A stretch of 64,000 bases of DNA from Chitinophaga niabensis (GTDB lineage Bacteria > Bacteroidota > Bacteroidia > Chitinophagales > Chitinophagaceae). Position numbers and translations under genes: made by a program. This document shows positions 1-7,890 of this stretch, in pieces. Where the stretch lies: NCBI RefSeq assembly GCF_900129465.1, contig NZ_FSRA01000001.1, forward strand, positions 1,612,001-1,676,000, given 5' to 3'. How positions within the stretch are numbered: the first letter of the stretch is position 1; each line of letters starts with the position of its first letter. The notes under the pieces were generated by a model that was not told the origin of the DNA, did not search any database, and saw nothing but the letters and a program-made list of their open reading frames with translations.

Positions 1-296
1 GTATTGGCGGCAGGAGCGTTGATGGACATGTACTTACCGGGGTATGTTTCCTGCAGCATGGCGTCTGCTGCTTCCCGCATTCCTGTGTTGGGTTCTATGG
101 CATAGACCTTGCATCCGAGGTTGAGCAGGTGTTTGGTGAAGATACCGGTACCTGAGCCGATATCAGCTACTGTGGATGCTTCGGATAACCCCGTTCTTTT
201 GCGGAGATAAGTAAGTACCTCCGGTGGGTAGTCAGGCCTGTATTTGATATAGTCCTGCACCTTGTTAGAGAATCGTTGGGTGGAGTCTTTAGTCAT
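1..296 (-). CDS. Class I SAM-dependent methyltransferase, 3' part missing
   Basis: The reverse complement reads from an ATG at 294-296 and stays open to the window edge, so only the first 98 or so residues are visible. The translation begins MTKDSTQRFSNKVQDYIKYR and contains ADIGSGTGIFT at about residues 50-60, the glycine-rich SAM-binding motif I. The acidic end of the second strand follows in VYAIEPN. The N-terminal YIKYRPDYP segment is typical of Methyltransf_11/25-type small-molecule methyltransferases. The substrate cannot be told. The C-terminal half lies outside the window. Confidence 0.85.
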   Translation of the reverse strand, partial: MTKDSTQRFSNKVQDYIKYRPDYPPEVLTYLRKRTGLSEASTVADIGSGTGIFTKHLLNLGCKVYAIEPNTGMREAADAMLQETYPGKYMSINAPAAN

Positions 297-363
297 AGGG
301 TAAAGATAAGGATTCCCGATGGAATACCCTATCTTAAGCCTATGTAAAGCCTATGTGAATAGG

Positions 364-846
364 TTAGATCTCCTTCGGCAGGATACCCAGTTGCTGCAGA
401 AAGCTCAGCCGGTCTGTATATACCTGTGTAGTCACCACTTTGCCATCTTTCAACTGGTAAATGCCCAAACCATCGTTATTGACAGCTTTGCCCGTGGGCG
501 CATAGGCGGCAAACTGGCCGGTGTGCGTGCCCTGGAATTTCCATCTTACCATTACTTTATCACCTTCTGCAATGTACTCCTGTACATCCCAATGTGCATC
601 TGCAAATCCTTTAAGGATCCCATTGAGCGTTGTTTCAAAACCGGCGGGGCCTTTTACACCTTGTATGGCCGTGTATTCAGGAGATACGAGGTCCTGCAGT
701 AAATGCAGGTGGCGTTTGTTCAATGCTTCTTCATACAATTTCCGTACTACTTCTTTGTTCTTTTCCATGGTTCCTTTTTTAATAGTCTGTGCATGCGTAA
801 GGCCTGCGGTGTGCAGCACCAGCAATAGCATATAAATTGGTTTCAT
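364..846 (-). CDS. Secreted SnoaL-like (ester cyclase / NTF2-fold) protein
   Basis: About 160 residues starting at the ATG at 846; an upstream in-frame Met (867) would put seven extra residues before the signal peptide, so the inner start is preferred. The N terminus MKPIYMLLLVLHTAGLTHAQ is a Sec signal peptide. The mature part has the SnoaL/predicted ester cyclase pattern: an N-terminal NKEVVRKLYEEALNKR helix, a YTAIQGVKGPAGF segment, and the C-terminal strands DGLGIYQLKDGKVV followed by QVYTDRLSFLQQLG. Members of this family adopt a cone-shaped NTF2 fold; most are of unknown substrate. No operon partner is visible. Confidence 0.75.
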   Translation of the reverse strand: MKPIYMLLLVLHTAGLTHAQTIKKGTMEKNKEVVRKLYEEALNKRHLHLLQDLVSPEYTAIQGVKGPAGFETTLNGILKGFADAHWDVQEYIAEGDKVMVRWKFQGTHTGQFAAYAPTGKAVNNDGLGIYQLKDGKVVTTQVYTDRLSFLQQLGILPKEI

Positions 847-916
847 TGTGATGATTTGATACAGCAAAACTAGTTGCAGGAGAAATTCCGGCCTTGTAAA
901 AAATCATTGATCTGAT

Positions 917-1684
917 CTACCAGAGGGGAGGGGTCTTGATAAAATCCGTGGGTGTTTTACCCGTGAAGAGTTTGAAGTCCTTGTTAAAGTGAGGCTGATC
1001 GAAATAGCCGGCATTGAATGCTACTTCCGAGAGGGTTTCTTTGGTGAACCCATTGCTTACAATGGATTTCATACGGATGATGTTGGAGAACTGTTTGGGG
1101 GAAACACCTACTACACGCCTGAAACGTTTTTCAAAGGCATCCTGGCTGATATAAAGGGATTGGGCAAGTTCTTTTATTTTGATAACACCTTTTGCAGCAT
1201 GGATCTTTTCCAGTGCAGCCAATACGAGTTTATCCGGTTCGCCGGGGTATAGTTTGGACCGGAGGTATTGTTCTACGAGCCGTATGCGTTCCGTGTTATT
1301 GGTGGCTTCGGCTAACTGGTCTTCGATGGCGGATACATCCTTGTAGATATTATCCAGGGAAACGCTGCTGTCGTATAATTCGTAGAGGGGGGCTTTGATG
1401 AAGGCATTGGCGCCGGCTTCGTTGAATACCACCATGAGGTTGGCGGAGTGCCTGGCGTAGTTTACCAGTTTGCCGGACCTTCTTAAACCGGAGATCATGG
1501 AGGCCGGGAGATCGTTCTTTGCGTTGTTCTCCAGGAAGCTCACCTGCCCTTTAAAGCGGAAAACCATTACCAGGGAAGTATCCGGCATGATGTGGTTCAC
1601 CTGTTCATCCTGCATTTCAACGATGAGGTAATGTTTGATGAAAGGGCTTAAACTGGCGGATGGTATGTGTTTTTCTACGGTCAC
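917..1684 (-). CDS. AraC-family transcriptional regulator
   Basis: 255 residues. An N-terminal ligand or effector domain (about 1-150, of the type found in small Bacteroidota AraC regulators) is followed by a C-terminal double helix-turn-helix (about 155-250). The second HTH shows the family signature LSEVAFNAGYFDQPHFNKDFK and ends with GKTPTDF. The start codon is GTG (1682-1684), directly after an in-frame TAA, so no longer start is possible. A near-consensus -7 element (TACCTTTA, 1692-1699 on the minus strand) lies only 7 nt upstream. The gene diverges from the TetR gene, and the 72-bp intergenic space holds the TetR operator, so it may be co-regulated. Confidence 0.85.
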   Translation of the reverse strand: MTVEKHIPSASLSPFIKHYLIVEMQDEQVNHIMPDTSLVMVFRFKGQVSFLENNAKNDLPASMISGLRRSGKLVNYARHSANLMVVFNEAGANAFIKAPLYELYDSSVSLDNIYKDVSAIEDQLAEATNNTERIRLVEQYLRSKLYPGEPDKLVLAALEKIHAAKGVIKIKELAQSLYISQDAFEKRFRRVVGVSPKQFSNIIRMKSIVSNGFTKETLSEVAFNAGYFDQPHFNKDFKLFTGKTPTDFIKTPPLW

Positions 1685-1716
1685 TTAAAAATAAAGGTAA
1701 GACTATTGAAGAAATA

Positions 1717-1748
1717 TTTGGCGATAAGACCGATCGGTCTTATCTTTG
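1717..1748 (+). promoter_or_regulatory. Promoter of the tetR gene with embedded operator
   Basis: A TTTG at 1717-1720 and TATCTTTG at 1741-1748 match the Bacteroidota -33/-7 consensus with a 20-bp spacer. The spacer is almost filled by the palindromic TetR operator (1724-1743), so regulator binding should block sigma access. The -7 element ends 8 nt before the start codon at 1757, predicting a leader of only a few nucleotides. Confidence 0.7.
1724..1743. promoter_or_regulatory. TetR-family operator, copy 1
   Basis: A perfect 20-bp palindrome with core AAGACCGATCGGTCTT. The identical 16-bp core recurs at 2359-2374 in front of the SDR gene. GACCGATCGGTC-type palindromes are common operators of TetR regulators. 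It lies between the AraC and TetR start codons. Confidence 0.85.
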
Positions 1749-1756
1749 TTCCCGTT

Positions 1757-2341
1757 ATGGCATCAGCAGAAAAAACAAGGCAGTTCATTATAGAAAAGGC
1801 TGCTTTCCTTATTAATCAGAAGGGTATGGCGGGAACGTCCATCTCTGATATAATGGCGGCTACCAAACTGGCAAAGGGTGGGATCTACGGGAATTTTGAG
1901 AATAAGGAGGAGATCTGCCGTGAGGCCTTTGCTTACCTGATGAAGTATTTAAATGAAAGTATTGCCCGGGTATTGCAGGGGAGAACATCTTATAAAGAAA
2001 AACTGCTGGCCTTACTGGACCATTACCGGGAACTGGCGGTAAATGAAGGAGGCGGTTGCCCCATGCAGAACTTTGGAACTGAATCCGATGATACAGACCC
2101 GGCCATTCAAAGTATGGTGGCGGATGCAGTAAGGTTTACGCAGAACAGGATCAGCCAGTTAATTAAAGATGGTATCCAGGCTGGCGAATTTAAAGATACC
2201 GTGAACGCAAAAGAAATGAGCATTAAGATGTTTGCCCTCATAGAAGGCGGCATACTTACCAGCAGGATATTTGGAAACAATCAGCAAATGAAATTGATCA
2301 TCAACATGCTAAGATCAGAAATAGCAGCATTCAGTGTTTGA
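1757..2341 (+). CDS. TetR/AcrR-family transcriptional repressor
   Basis: 194 residues from the ATG at 1757; a longer in-frame reading from 1667 would run through the operator and promoter and is rejected. Residues 1-60 hold the TetR HTH: TSISDIMAATKLAKGGIYGNF, followed by KEEICREAF. The ligand-binding part contains a GGGCPMQNFGTE segment with a single conserved-looking cysteine, as in several TetR repressors that sense reactive molecules; that role is inference. The gene is followed after a few bases by operator copy 2 and an SDR gene. This suggests autoregulation and control of the SDR gene, a common pair in which the repressor responds to a substrate of the enzyme. Confidence 0.9.
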   Translation: MASAEKTRQFIIEKAAFLINQKGMAGTSISDIMAATKLAKGGIYGNFENKEEICREAFAYLMKYLNESIARVLQGRTSYKEKLLALLDHYRELAVNEGGGCPMQNFGTESDDTDPAIQSMVADAVRFTQNRISQLIKDGIQAGEFKDTVNAKEMSIKMFALIEGGILTSRIFGNNQQMKLIINMLRSEIAAFSV

Positions 2342-2358
2342 TTTTTTTTGCCTATTAA

Positions 2359-2374
2359 AAGACCGATCGGTCTT
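2359..2374. promoter_or_regulatory. TetR-family operator, copy 2
   Basis: A perfect 16-bp palindrome AAGACCGATCGGTCTT, identical to the core of the operator in front of tetR. It lies between the tetR stop (2341) and the SDR start (2396), with TTTG at 2347-2350 upstream as a possible -33 element. The -7 element is not clear. Confidence 0.85.
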
Positions 2375-2395
2375 AATATATTAAATACTAAAAAA

Positions 2396-3124
2396 ATGAA
2401 CATTCAGGGTAAAACAGCACTTATTACAGGCGGTGGCCGGGGTATCGGTTTGCATATCGCTAAATTATTTTCTGCCAAAGGCGCCAAAGTGATCCTCAGC
2501 GGCAGGAATGAAGCCAGCTTAAAACAGGCGGTGGCTTCCATCAACAATGCTTCTTACATCGTGAGCGATATTACGAATGAGAAGGACGTAGAGAACCTGG
2601 TGCAAAAAGCAGGTCAGATTGATATACTGGTGAATAATGCAGGGGTATTACACGGTGCTTCGGTAGATGGGGGAGAGAATTTCCTGGCTACGGCAAAAGA
2701 TGAAATGAACCTCAATTACTTTGCGGTGTTGCAGCTAACAGAACTGTTCCTGCCGGTATTGAAGAAAAGCGGTGATGCGGCGATCATTAATATCCAGTCC
2801 ATTTTATCTTACGTGCCCCTTACCATGGCTTTGAGCTATAGTGCATCCAAAGCAGCGCTGCACTCTTATTCCCAGGGGCTCCGTTTGGTATTGCAAAAGA
2901 AAGGTGCTGCGGTAAAAGTGTTTGAAGTGTTTCCTCCATATATAGACACGGATATGACGAAAGGTGTGGAAGTAGATAAAATGAAACCGGAAGACCTGGC
3001 AGCAGACATCCTGGAAGGTGTGGAGAATGATCAATTTGCAATTAGAAGTGGTTTAACGAGAGAGGTGTACCAGATGTGGCATCAGGCTCCGGAAAATACG
3101 GTGGCTCAGATCAATGGATTGTAA
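2396..3124 (+). CDS. Short-chain dehydrogenase/reductase (SDR)
   Basis: 242 residues from the ATG at 2396; an in-frame start at 2348 would include the operator and is rejected. Classical SDR features are visible: the cofactor motif TGGGRGIG near residue 10-17, NNAG near residue 80, and a catalytic Ser and YSASK (Tyr-x-x-x-Lys) near residue 145. The LILSGRNEASL-like turn after strand 2 carries an arginine, which fits NADP(H) preference. It resembles the DltE-like group of SDRs. The tetR gene and a matching operator lie directly upstream, so it is probably the regulated target. The substrate is unknown. Confidence 0.9.
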   Translation: MNIQGKTALITGGGRGIGLHIAKLFSAKGAKVILSGRNEASLKQAVASINNASYIVSDITNEKDVENLVQKAGQIDILVNNAGVLHGASVDGGENFLATAKDEMNLNYFAVLQLTELFLPVLKKSGDAAIINIQSILSYVPLTMALSYSASKAALHSYSQGLRLVLQKKGAAVKVFEVFPPYIDTDMTKGVEVDKMKPEDLAADILEGVENDQFAIRSGLTREVYQMWHQAPENTVAQINGL

Positions 3125-3142
3125 GTGCAGAGCGGAAAGGTT

Positions 3143-3178
3143 GCGCTATGAAAGGAAACTTTCATAGCGCTTTATTTT
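3143..3178. terminator. Bidirectional terminator between the SDR and TlpA-like genes
   Basis: A perfect 12-bp stem, GCGCTATGAAAG (3143-3154) with CTTTCATAGCGC (3159-3170), closed by a GAAA loop and followed by TTTATTTT. It separates two convergent genes; the T tract overlaps the stop codon of the minus-strand gene. Confidence 0.85.
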
Positions 3179-4586
3179 ACAGGAAACGTTCGATCTGTTT
3201 GTATAAAGCCTCCTGGTCGCTGGGGCGTTTGGCATTGTTCAGCACCATTTTCCCATCTTTAATGATGGCATAACGGGGTATGGCCAGGCCCCGGCTTTCC
3301 CCGAAAATATTGCGGATATCATTCATTAGTTTTCCGGATGCGCGGATATGATAACCCTGCAGATCATAATACTTGATCATATCTTTCCACTTCTGATCAA
3401 CGGCATCCGCATCAATGGATATGTACAGTGCCTGTATGTTGTTCTTTTTCAGGAATTGCTTCAGTCCGTTGTTATAAGCAAATTCATCCCTGCAAGGGCC
3501 GCACCAGGTAGCCCATAGGTCTACATACACCGTTTTACCTTTGAACTTTGCTGCCAGCTGATCGAAGTTATTAATACTGTCTTCTATGAAATGCTGCGTG
3601 GTGGCGAAATCATTCTTTGCTTTTTTCTGGTAATCCCTGATATTATTGATCCCGTTCCTCAGATAAGTAGTATAGATACTACGGGGATATACTGCCTGGA
3701 ATTGGTTGTACCAATCCAGTGCGAAAGATTGAAAACCTCCTTCCATGGTAATAGCATAGATCCATTGGGCGGTAAGGTATTCTCTCAATGGTTCTTTATA
3801 ATCAGATTGGATAGCATCATATTTCCGGGTCCAGTATTCATCGTCCAGCACCTGGGGTTTATAGGTGCCCTTTGAGCCGGGAAGGAAATAAGTGAAGTAC
3901 CAGGTATTGCAGAAGTTTGCATAATCGAAATAAGTGTTCACGGTCATAGAGGCGGGATCCCGGGGATCAGCAATGGCGAATACAGTTTTCCAGTAAGTTT
4001 CGATCTCTTTTACCTGTGCCTGGTCCTTATTGAAATCCAGTTTCGTCATGGGGTGCATGAAGGTGCCGGCCAGCAAATTGGCATAGTAGACCTTTATGAG
4101 CTTTTCAACGTACCGATGAAATCCTTGATCTATGTTTAATGTATGGAAGGGTTGCAGCTGCTGCTCCATTTCTGCAAGCACCCTTATTTTATTATGCGCA
4201 AATATGGTATCTTCTTTATAATATTTTATTGCCACAGTCTGGTAAAAAGGTAAGGAAAGGCGGTTCAATGCCAGTTGTGCTTCTTCATCATCAGCCTGTA
4301 TCTTGATTTCTTCTTTATTGATTGTAAGTACATAGGTTTTACCGGGCCGCACATACAACCTGTATATTTTCTGTTTGTATAAGAATTCGTTGGTACCGGG
4401 CTGGTTGGGGAGTACCAGCTCTCCATTGTTGCTGAGGGTATCATTTTTCCAGGCGGCGATATGGTAGTTCCCGTTCAGGGGTTGCATTACACGAACGGGT
4501 TCACGGTTAGCACCTTCCACTTTGAAGGTGATCTGGGCCGACAACATCAACGGGCATAACAGCAAAAAACACAGCAGAGATCTCAT
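3177..4586 (-). CDS. TlpA-like thioredoxin-fold lipid-envelope protein (disulfide reductase family)
   Basis: About 469 residues. A signal peptide (MRSLLCFLLLCPLMLSAQ) sends it across the inner membrane. The long N-terminal half has no recognisable catalytic motif and resembles the DUF4369/DUF5106-like N-terminal extensions of Bacteroidota TlpA proteins. The C-terminal 130 residues are a thioredoxin domain with WATWCGPCRDEF (the CxxC active site near residue 362) and a cis-proline region (RGLAIPRYAII). It would reduce or isomerise disulfides in the periplasm. The start at 4586 is chosen over 4595 because the signal peptide begins there. It is divergent from the ASCH gene. Confidence 0.85.
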   Translation of the reverse strand: MRSLLCFLLLCPLMLSAQITFKVEGANREPVRVMQPLNGNYHIAAWKNDTLSNNGELVLPNQPGTNEFLYKQKIYRLYVRPGKTYVLTINKEEIKIQADDEEAQLALNRLSLPFYQTVAIKYYKEDTIFAHNKIRVLAEMEQQLQPFHTLNIDQGFHRYVEKLIKVYYANLLAGTFMHPMTKLDFNKDQAQVKEIETYWKTVFAIADPRDPASMTVNTYFDYANFCNTWYFTYFLPGSKGTYKPQVLDDEYWTRKYDAIQSDYKEPLREYLTAQWIYAITMEGGFQSFALDWYNQFQAVYPRSIYTTYLRNGINNIRDYQKKAKNDFATTQHFIEDSINNFDQLAAKFKGKTVYVDLWATWCGPCRDEFAYNNGLKQFLKKNNIQALYISIDADAVDQKWKDMIKYYDLQGYHIRASGKLMNDIRNIFGESRGLAIPRYAIIKDGKMVLNNAKRPSDQEALYKQIERFL

Positions 4587-4611
4587 ATGGATCAAAATAC
4601 AAAAATCATTT

Positions 4612-4619
4612 TATATTTG
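4612..4619 (+). promoter_or_regulatory. -7 promoter element of the ASCH gene
   Basis: TATATTTG, a perfect TAnnTTTG match, ends only 4 nt before the ATG at 4624. The transcript would start at or near the start codon, so the mRNA should be leaderless. No clear TTTG is seen 19-20 bp upstream. Confidence 0.5.
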
Positions 4620-4623
4620 AGCT

Positions 4624-5184
4624 ATGTTGTTCAAACAGGATCAGTTGGAAGGCATCAAAGCAGGCACCGTTTCCCTCGCATTCAGGAAATGGAACAAGGC
4701 ATCCGTAAAAAAGGGAAGCCTGTTGAAAACGGCTGTTGGTGTAGTGGAGATCCAGGCTATTGCTGTTGTAAACAAAGTAACAGATAAGGAGGCGCAGCAG
4801 GCAGGATTTGAAGATGCGGCTGCATTGATGAAAACATTTACCCGTTATCCTGGGGGAGATCTGTACAAGATCAAAGTGCGTTATTATGGTGAAGATCCGC
4901 GTATTGCCCTTCGTGAAAGAACTTCCCTGACAGCAGAAGAACATGCAGAACTGAAAAAGAAATTAGGGCGAATGGGAGAGTGGACGAAGGAGATATTACT
5001 ACTCATTAAAGCACATCCCAGGTTGAGAGCAGCAGACCTGGCTGTACTTAGCGGCAGGGAGAAAGACTGGTTGAAACTGAATGTGAGGAAACTGAAGGAC
5101 CTTGGGCTGACGATCAGTTATCATCCGGGATATGAGATCTCGCCAAGGGGAGAAAATTATATAAAAAAAGAGTTCCGCAGGTAA
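4624..5184 (+). CDS. ASCH-domain-like protein with C-terminal winged-helix-like part
   Basis: 186 residues. The N-terminal 105 residues fit the ASCH/PUA-like fold: LEGIKAGTVSLAFRKW, then a KKGSLLKTAVGVVEIQAI strand pair and a KIKVRYYGEDPR strand. ASCH domains are thought to bind RNA or modified nucleosides. The C-terminal 80 residues (from about EWTKEILLLIKAHPRLRAAD) look like a winged helix: alpha-helical, then VRKLKDLGLTISYHPGYEISPRG as a recognition helix plus wing. The combination suggests a nucleic-acid binding protein, but the function is not known. Confidence 0.65.
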   Translation: MLFKQDQLEGIKAGTVSLAFRKWNKASVKKGSLLKTAVGVVEIQAIAVVNKVTDKEAQQAGFEDAAALMKTFTRYPGGDLYKIKVRYYGEDPRIALRERTSLTAEEHAELKKKLGRMGEWTKEILLLIKAHPRLRAADLAVLSGREKDWLKLNVRKLKDLGLTISYHPGYEISPRGENYIKKEFRR

Positions 5185-5201
5185 TACGGAACTCTTTTTT
5201 T
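5163..5201 (+). terminator. Rho-independent terminator of the ASCH gene
   Basis: GAGTTCCG (5170-5177) pairs with CGGAACTC (5187-5194), extended by an A run before and a T run after. The stop codon of the ASCH gene lies in the loop. The structure is symmetric and can also serve the convergent minus-strand gene that ends at 5203. Confidence 0.85.
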
Positions 5202-5202
5202 A

Positions 5203-5718
5203 CTAGAGTCCCTGGGGGATGTAATCTCCTGACTCCATGTGATAATCTCTGTAACGCATCACGCCATTTTCCTGGTAATCATTTTCCACATTTGATGCCA
5301 GCACTACATAGTAGCCGTTAGCCCAGGCAGAGCTGGTAAAGTTATACCCTGCAGAACCATCATACCCGATCACCCTGTAATTCACCTGGAGATCTGATAC
5401 GTAAACGGGATTTTCATTAGCAGCATCGTCATAAAAACGTACATACACATCTATCATCCGTGCAACGCCGATGAAATAAACGTTTTCGTGGCTGATCCTT
5501 GCGTATACAGGTGTGAGGTAATTGTTGCTGCCAACTCTTGCCATCACTTTGAATACGCCGGGTGTGGTAAGGGTTAATGCAGAAGTGGTATAACGCGCTG
5601 CAATAACACTTACAGGATTCCAGTTAAGCGTTTGTGGGACTAGGTTTGCAGGTGCTGCCTGGGATTTGGGTAATACGAGCATGAATAACATGCACAGAAG
5701 GATAAGGGTCTTTTTCAT
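5203..5718 (-). CDS. Secreted protein of unknown function
   Basis: 171 residues beginning with a clear signal peptide (MKKTLILLCMLFMLVLPKSQA). The mature part is rich in aromatic residues and beta-branched residues with short strand-like stretches (VYARISHENVYFIGVARM and VYVRFYDDA), which suggests a small all-beta domain. No cysteines are in the mature part and no catalytic motif is visible. I do not recognise the family. It is a single gene between two terminators. Confidence 0.65.
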   Translation of the reverse strand: MKKTLILLCMLFMLVLPKSQAAPANLVPQTLNWNPVSVIAARYTTSALTLTTPGVFKVMARVGSNNYLTPVYARISHENVYFIGVARMIDVYVRFYDDAANENPVYVSDLQVNYRVIGYDGSAGYNFTSSAWANGYYVVLASNVENDYQENGVMRYRDYHMESGDYIPQGL

Positions 5719-5814
5719 TACGTGAAATTTTAAGGGTTTATACGGGTTAAGGAAACGTTTGCATTAAGTTAGAGAGAAATATCTGTAAATGCAAATTCTG
5801 TGTTGAAAGAAAAG

Positions 5815-5883
5815 GCCGCTGGTAATGATATGCCCCGAAAGGTCAGACACTTTTCGGGGCACTCCATCATGAGCGGCTTTTTT
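5815..5883. terminator. Two-tier hairpin terminator
   Basis: An outer stem GCCGCT (5815-5820)/AGCGGC (5872-5877) encloses a strong inner hairpin TGCCCCGAAA (5831-5840)/TTTCGGGGCA (5852-5861). T-rich tracts lie on both sides. It ends the minus-strand gene at 5885. Confidence 0.65.
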
Positions 5884-5884
5884 C

Positions 5885-6544
5885 TTATAGTGAAGCGATG
5901 TTTTTTCTCCTGGCTAGTTCTGCTTCTGATGCTTCGGCTGTTACAAAACTTCCGGTCTTTATATCCCCCGAAGGTTCATAAGTGGCCAGGATTACGCCGG
6001 TGCCCGAGGTTTTGATCTCTTTTAACTTCCATTCGGCGGCAGGTATGCCTTCCCGGAATAAACGTTTTCCTTTTCCGGTGGTTACCGGGAAGGTCCATAT
6101 ATGGAGGATATCCGCAAGGCCGTTGGTCAGTAAGGTTTGAATAAGTTTGCTGCTGCCATGTACCAATAGATCGGGGCCGTTCTGTTGTTTGAGTTCCTTC
6201 AGGCCCTTTACCACATCTCCCGTGATCAGCGTGGAGCCGGCCCATGGAAGTTCTATCTGTTTGCCGGAAACAACAAACTTCTTTATGCTGTTGAACTTAT
6301 CTGCAATAGGATGGTTCCTGACATAGGGCCAATAGGCGGAAAAGATGTCGTACGTGAACCTGCCCAGCAACAGGTCAAAAGGTTTGCTCATAATGCTGCT
6401 CATTACCTGCTGTGTTGTTTCGTCGCCATAGGGAGCCGTCCAGCCGCCCCATTTAAAACCCCCTGTCGGATCTTCTTCCGGGCCTCCCGGAGCTTGCAGT
6501 ACGCCGTCCATGGTAACAAATGAAGTGATGATGATCTTTCTCAT
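5885..6544 (-). CDS. Dihydrofolate reductase family protein (RibD C-terminal domain)
   Basis: About 219 residues. The N terminus MRKIIITSFVTMDGVLQAPGG and the later VTTGKGKRLF segment are hallmarks of the RibD_C/YyaP-like branch of the DHFR fold, which binds NADPH. In this branch the physiological substrate is mostly unknown. The start at 6544 is chosen because an AGGAAACT stretch precedes that ATG; a TTG-started extension of seven residues is unlikely. A good -7 element lies at 6563-6570. Confidence 0.85.
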   Translation of the reverse strand: MRKIIITSFVTMDGVLQAPGGPEEDPTGGFKWGGWTAPYGDETTQQVMSSIMSKPFDLLLGRFTYDIFSAYWPYVRNHPIADKFNSIKKFVVSGKQIELPWAGSTLITGDVVKGLKELKQQNGPDLLVHGSSKLIQTLLTNGLADILHIWTFPVTTGKGKRLFREGIPAAEWKLKEIKTSGTGVILATYEPSGDIKTGSFVTAEASEAELARRKNIASL

Positions 6545-6562
6545 AGTTTCCTGGTTTTTTAT

Positions 6563-6570
6563 CAAATTTA
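6563..6570 (-). promoter_or_regulatory. -7 promoter element
   Basis: TAAATTTG on the minus strand, a perfect TAnnTTTG match, 18 nt before the start at 6544. No convincing -33 TTTG at the right spacing. Confidence 0.45.
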
Positions 6571-6633
6571 CAGGCTACGCAGGTAGCAGGGGCTGTGCAA
6601 ACACGACTTTATACAGGGGGGAATGCGACAATA

Positions 6634-7308
6634 TCATTCTCCGTTCGGATCTGTTGATAACACATCACTCATATAATCAAAAAAGGGACGCATGGCCTGA
6701 AAAGTAAGGTCGGCTTCTTTGAGGAAAGTATCGCTTAATGCCTCTTTATCCGTAAACCTTTTAATGAGCAGGAACTGTTTATAGCGGAGCAGATCAATGC
6801 CTTCATGGCTGGGATCAAAACCTTTGGGGGTGGTTTTGAGTTGCTCTCCTTCCAAAGTTCCGAAATGAGATATGAACGATCTGCTTTTGAGTATCTTCCT
6901 CAGCGGTGCCGGATCAAAAGCAATGTCGTCCCTGATCTTTTTCAGATCTTCTGGGCTGGGCCCCCAGAAACCACCTGCAATAAAAGTATTTCCGGGTTCC
7001 AGCTGAAAGTAATAGCCGCCTCTGCGCTGTTTGGTAGCACGTCTGAAGGCTCCGCTCCAGTTTGTTTTATAGGGTGTTTTATCGTTGGAAAAACGCGTAT
7101 CCCTGTAGATGCGGAACAGGCTCTTTTTGCCTGAGGGGGTTTCTATCAGATCATGTTTGCTGAGCTTTCCCAGTAATGCTTCCGCAAAGGTTTCCACGAA
7201 TTGTTGTTCTGCCTGGAATTCCGTTTTATGAGCGTTGAACCATTCCCTGTTGTTGTTCTCTTTTAGCTTTTTAAGGAATTTGAAACCAGTCTGTAACTGC
7301 ACTGCCAT
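6634..7308 (-). CDS. DUF2461 (TIGR02453) family protein
   Basis: 224 residues, full length for the family. The signature N-terminal FKFLKKLKENNNREWFNAHK, the central FRIYRDTRFSNDKTPYKTN and the YYFQLEPGNTFIAGGFW block identify it. The family is widespread, cytosolic, and of unknown biochemical role. It has its own -7 element at 7332-7339 and appears monocistronic. Confidence 0.9.
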   Translation of the reverse strand: MAVQLQTGFKFLKKLKENNNREWFNAHKTEFQAEQQFVETFAEALLGKLSKHDLIETPSGKKSLFRIYRDTRFSNDKTPYKTNWSGAFRRATKQRRGGYYFQLEPGNTFIAGGFWGPSPEDLKKIRDDIAFDPAPLRKILKSRSFISHFGTLEGEQLKTTPKGFDPSHEGIDLLRYKQFLLIKRFTDKEALSDTFLKEADLTFQAMRPFFDYMSDVLSTDPNGE

Positions 7309-7331
7309 AAAATATCTGTATTAAACAGCAG

Positions 7332-7339
7332 CAAAGATA
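7332..7339 (-). promoter_or_regulatory. -7 promoter element of the DUF2461 gene
   Basis: TATCTTTG on the minus strand, a perfect TAnnTTTG match, 23 nt upstream of the start at 7308. The -33 region is not well conserved. Confidence 0.5.
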
Positions 7340-7341
7340 CT

Positions 7342-7839
7342 TTACTCCGCTATATTATACTTCCGGCAAACTTCCTCATAGGTCATGGGGGCCTGGCGTC
7401 CTAACCTGGCACCCGGGATGATGATATAACGGAAGCTGTGGCCATTGGCGATAGTTGTATAAATGTTCCGGTCGTTTTGAAAGCGGATACGCAGGTTGCC
7501 GGGTGTATACTGGGCCGTCCAGGTATCATTGGTAACCCCTCCCTGCATATAGGTAACGGTAACCGGTAACTGGCCTACCTGGCCCGTTGCCCATACAGTG
7601 GGATTGTATCCTTCCAGCCTTGCAAAAGTAAGGATGGCTGCGGTGTCCAGGATCTGCTGTGTGATTTCAGGTGCGGGCTGGTTATGTTTAAAACCCCAGA
7701 TGCCGAATACGGTATCTTTCGTGTAGCTGGCAGGTTTAAACCATTTGGAGTAAATAACATTGGCGGTCCCGGGGTCGCCTTTTTTGCTGCAGGCGGAGAG
7801 TAGCAGTACGGATGCTGCTATCAGAAGTAATTGTTTCAT
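7342..7839 (-). CDS. Small lipoprotein of unknown function
   Basis: 165 residues. The N terminus MKQLLLIAASVLLLSAC is a lipoprotein signal with Cys17 as the acylation site, followed by SKKGDPG. The mature part contains several tryptophans and strand-like segments (LPVTVTYMQGGVTND, LRIRFQNDRNIYTT). No known domain is recognised. Its stop lies just upstream of the DUF2461 promoter, so the two genes probably form separate units. Confidence 0.7.
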   Translation of the reverse strand: MKQLLLIAASVLLLSACSKKGDPGTANVIYSKWFKPASYTKDTVFGIWGFKHNQPAPEITQQILDTAAILTFARLEGYNPTVWATGQVGQLPVTVTYMQGGVTNDTWTAQYTPGNLRIRFQNDRNIYTTIANGHSFRYIIIPGARLGRQAPMTYEEVCRKYNIAE

Positions 7840-7890
7840 GGCGGAAAGGTAGCTTAGGAGGGATGGGGAGTATAGTAAAAAAACGACATT

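Noticed and set aside
1667..1756. Longer tetR start at 1667
   Set aside because: It would translate the operator and promoter and add 30 residues that do not fit TetR proteins.
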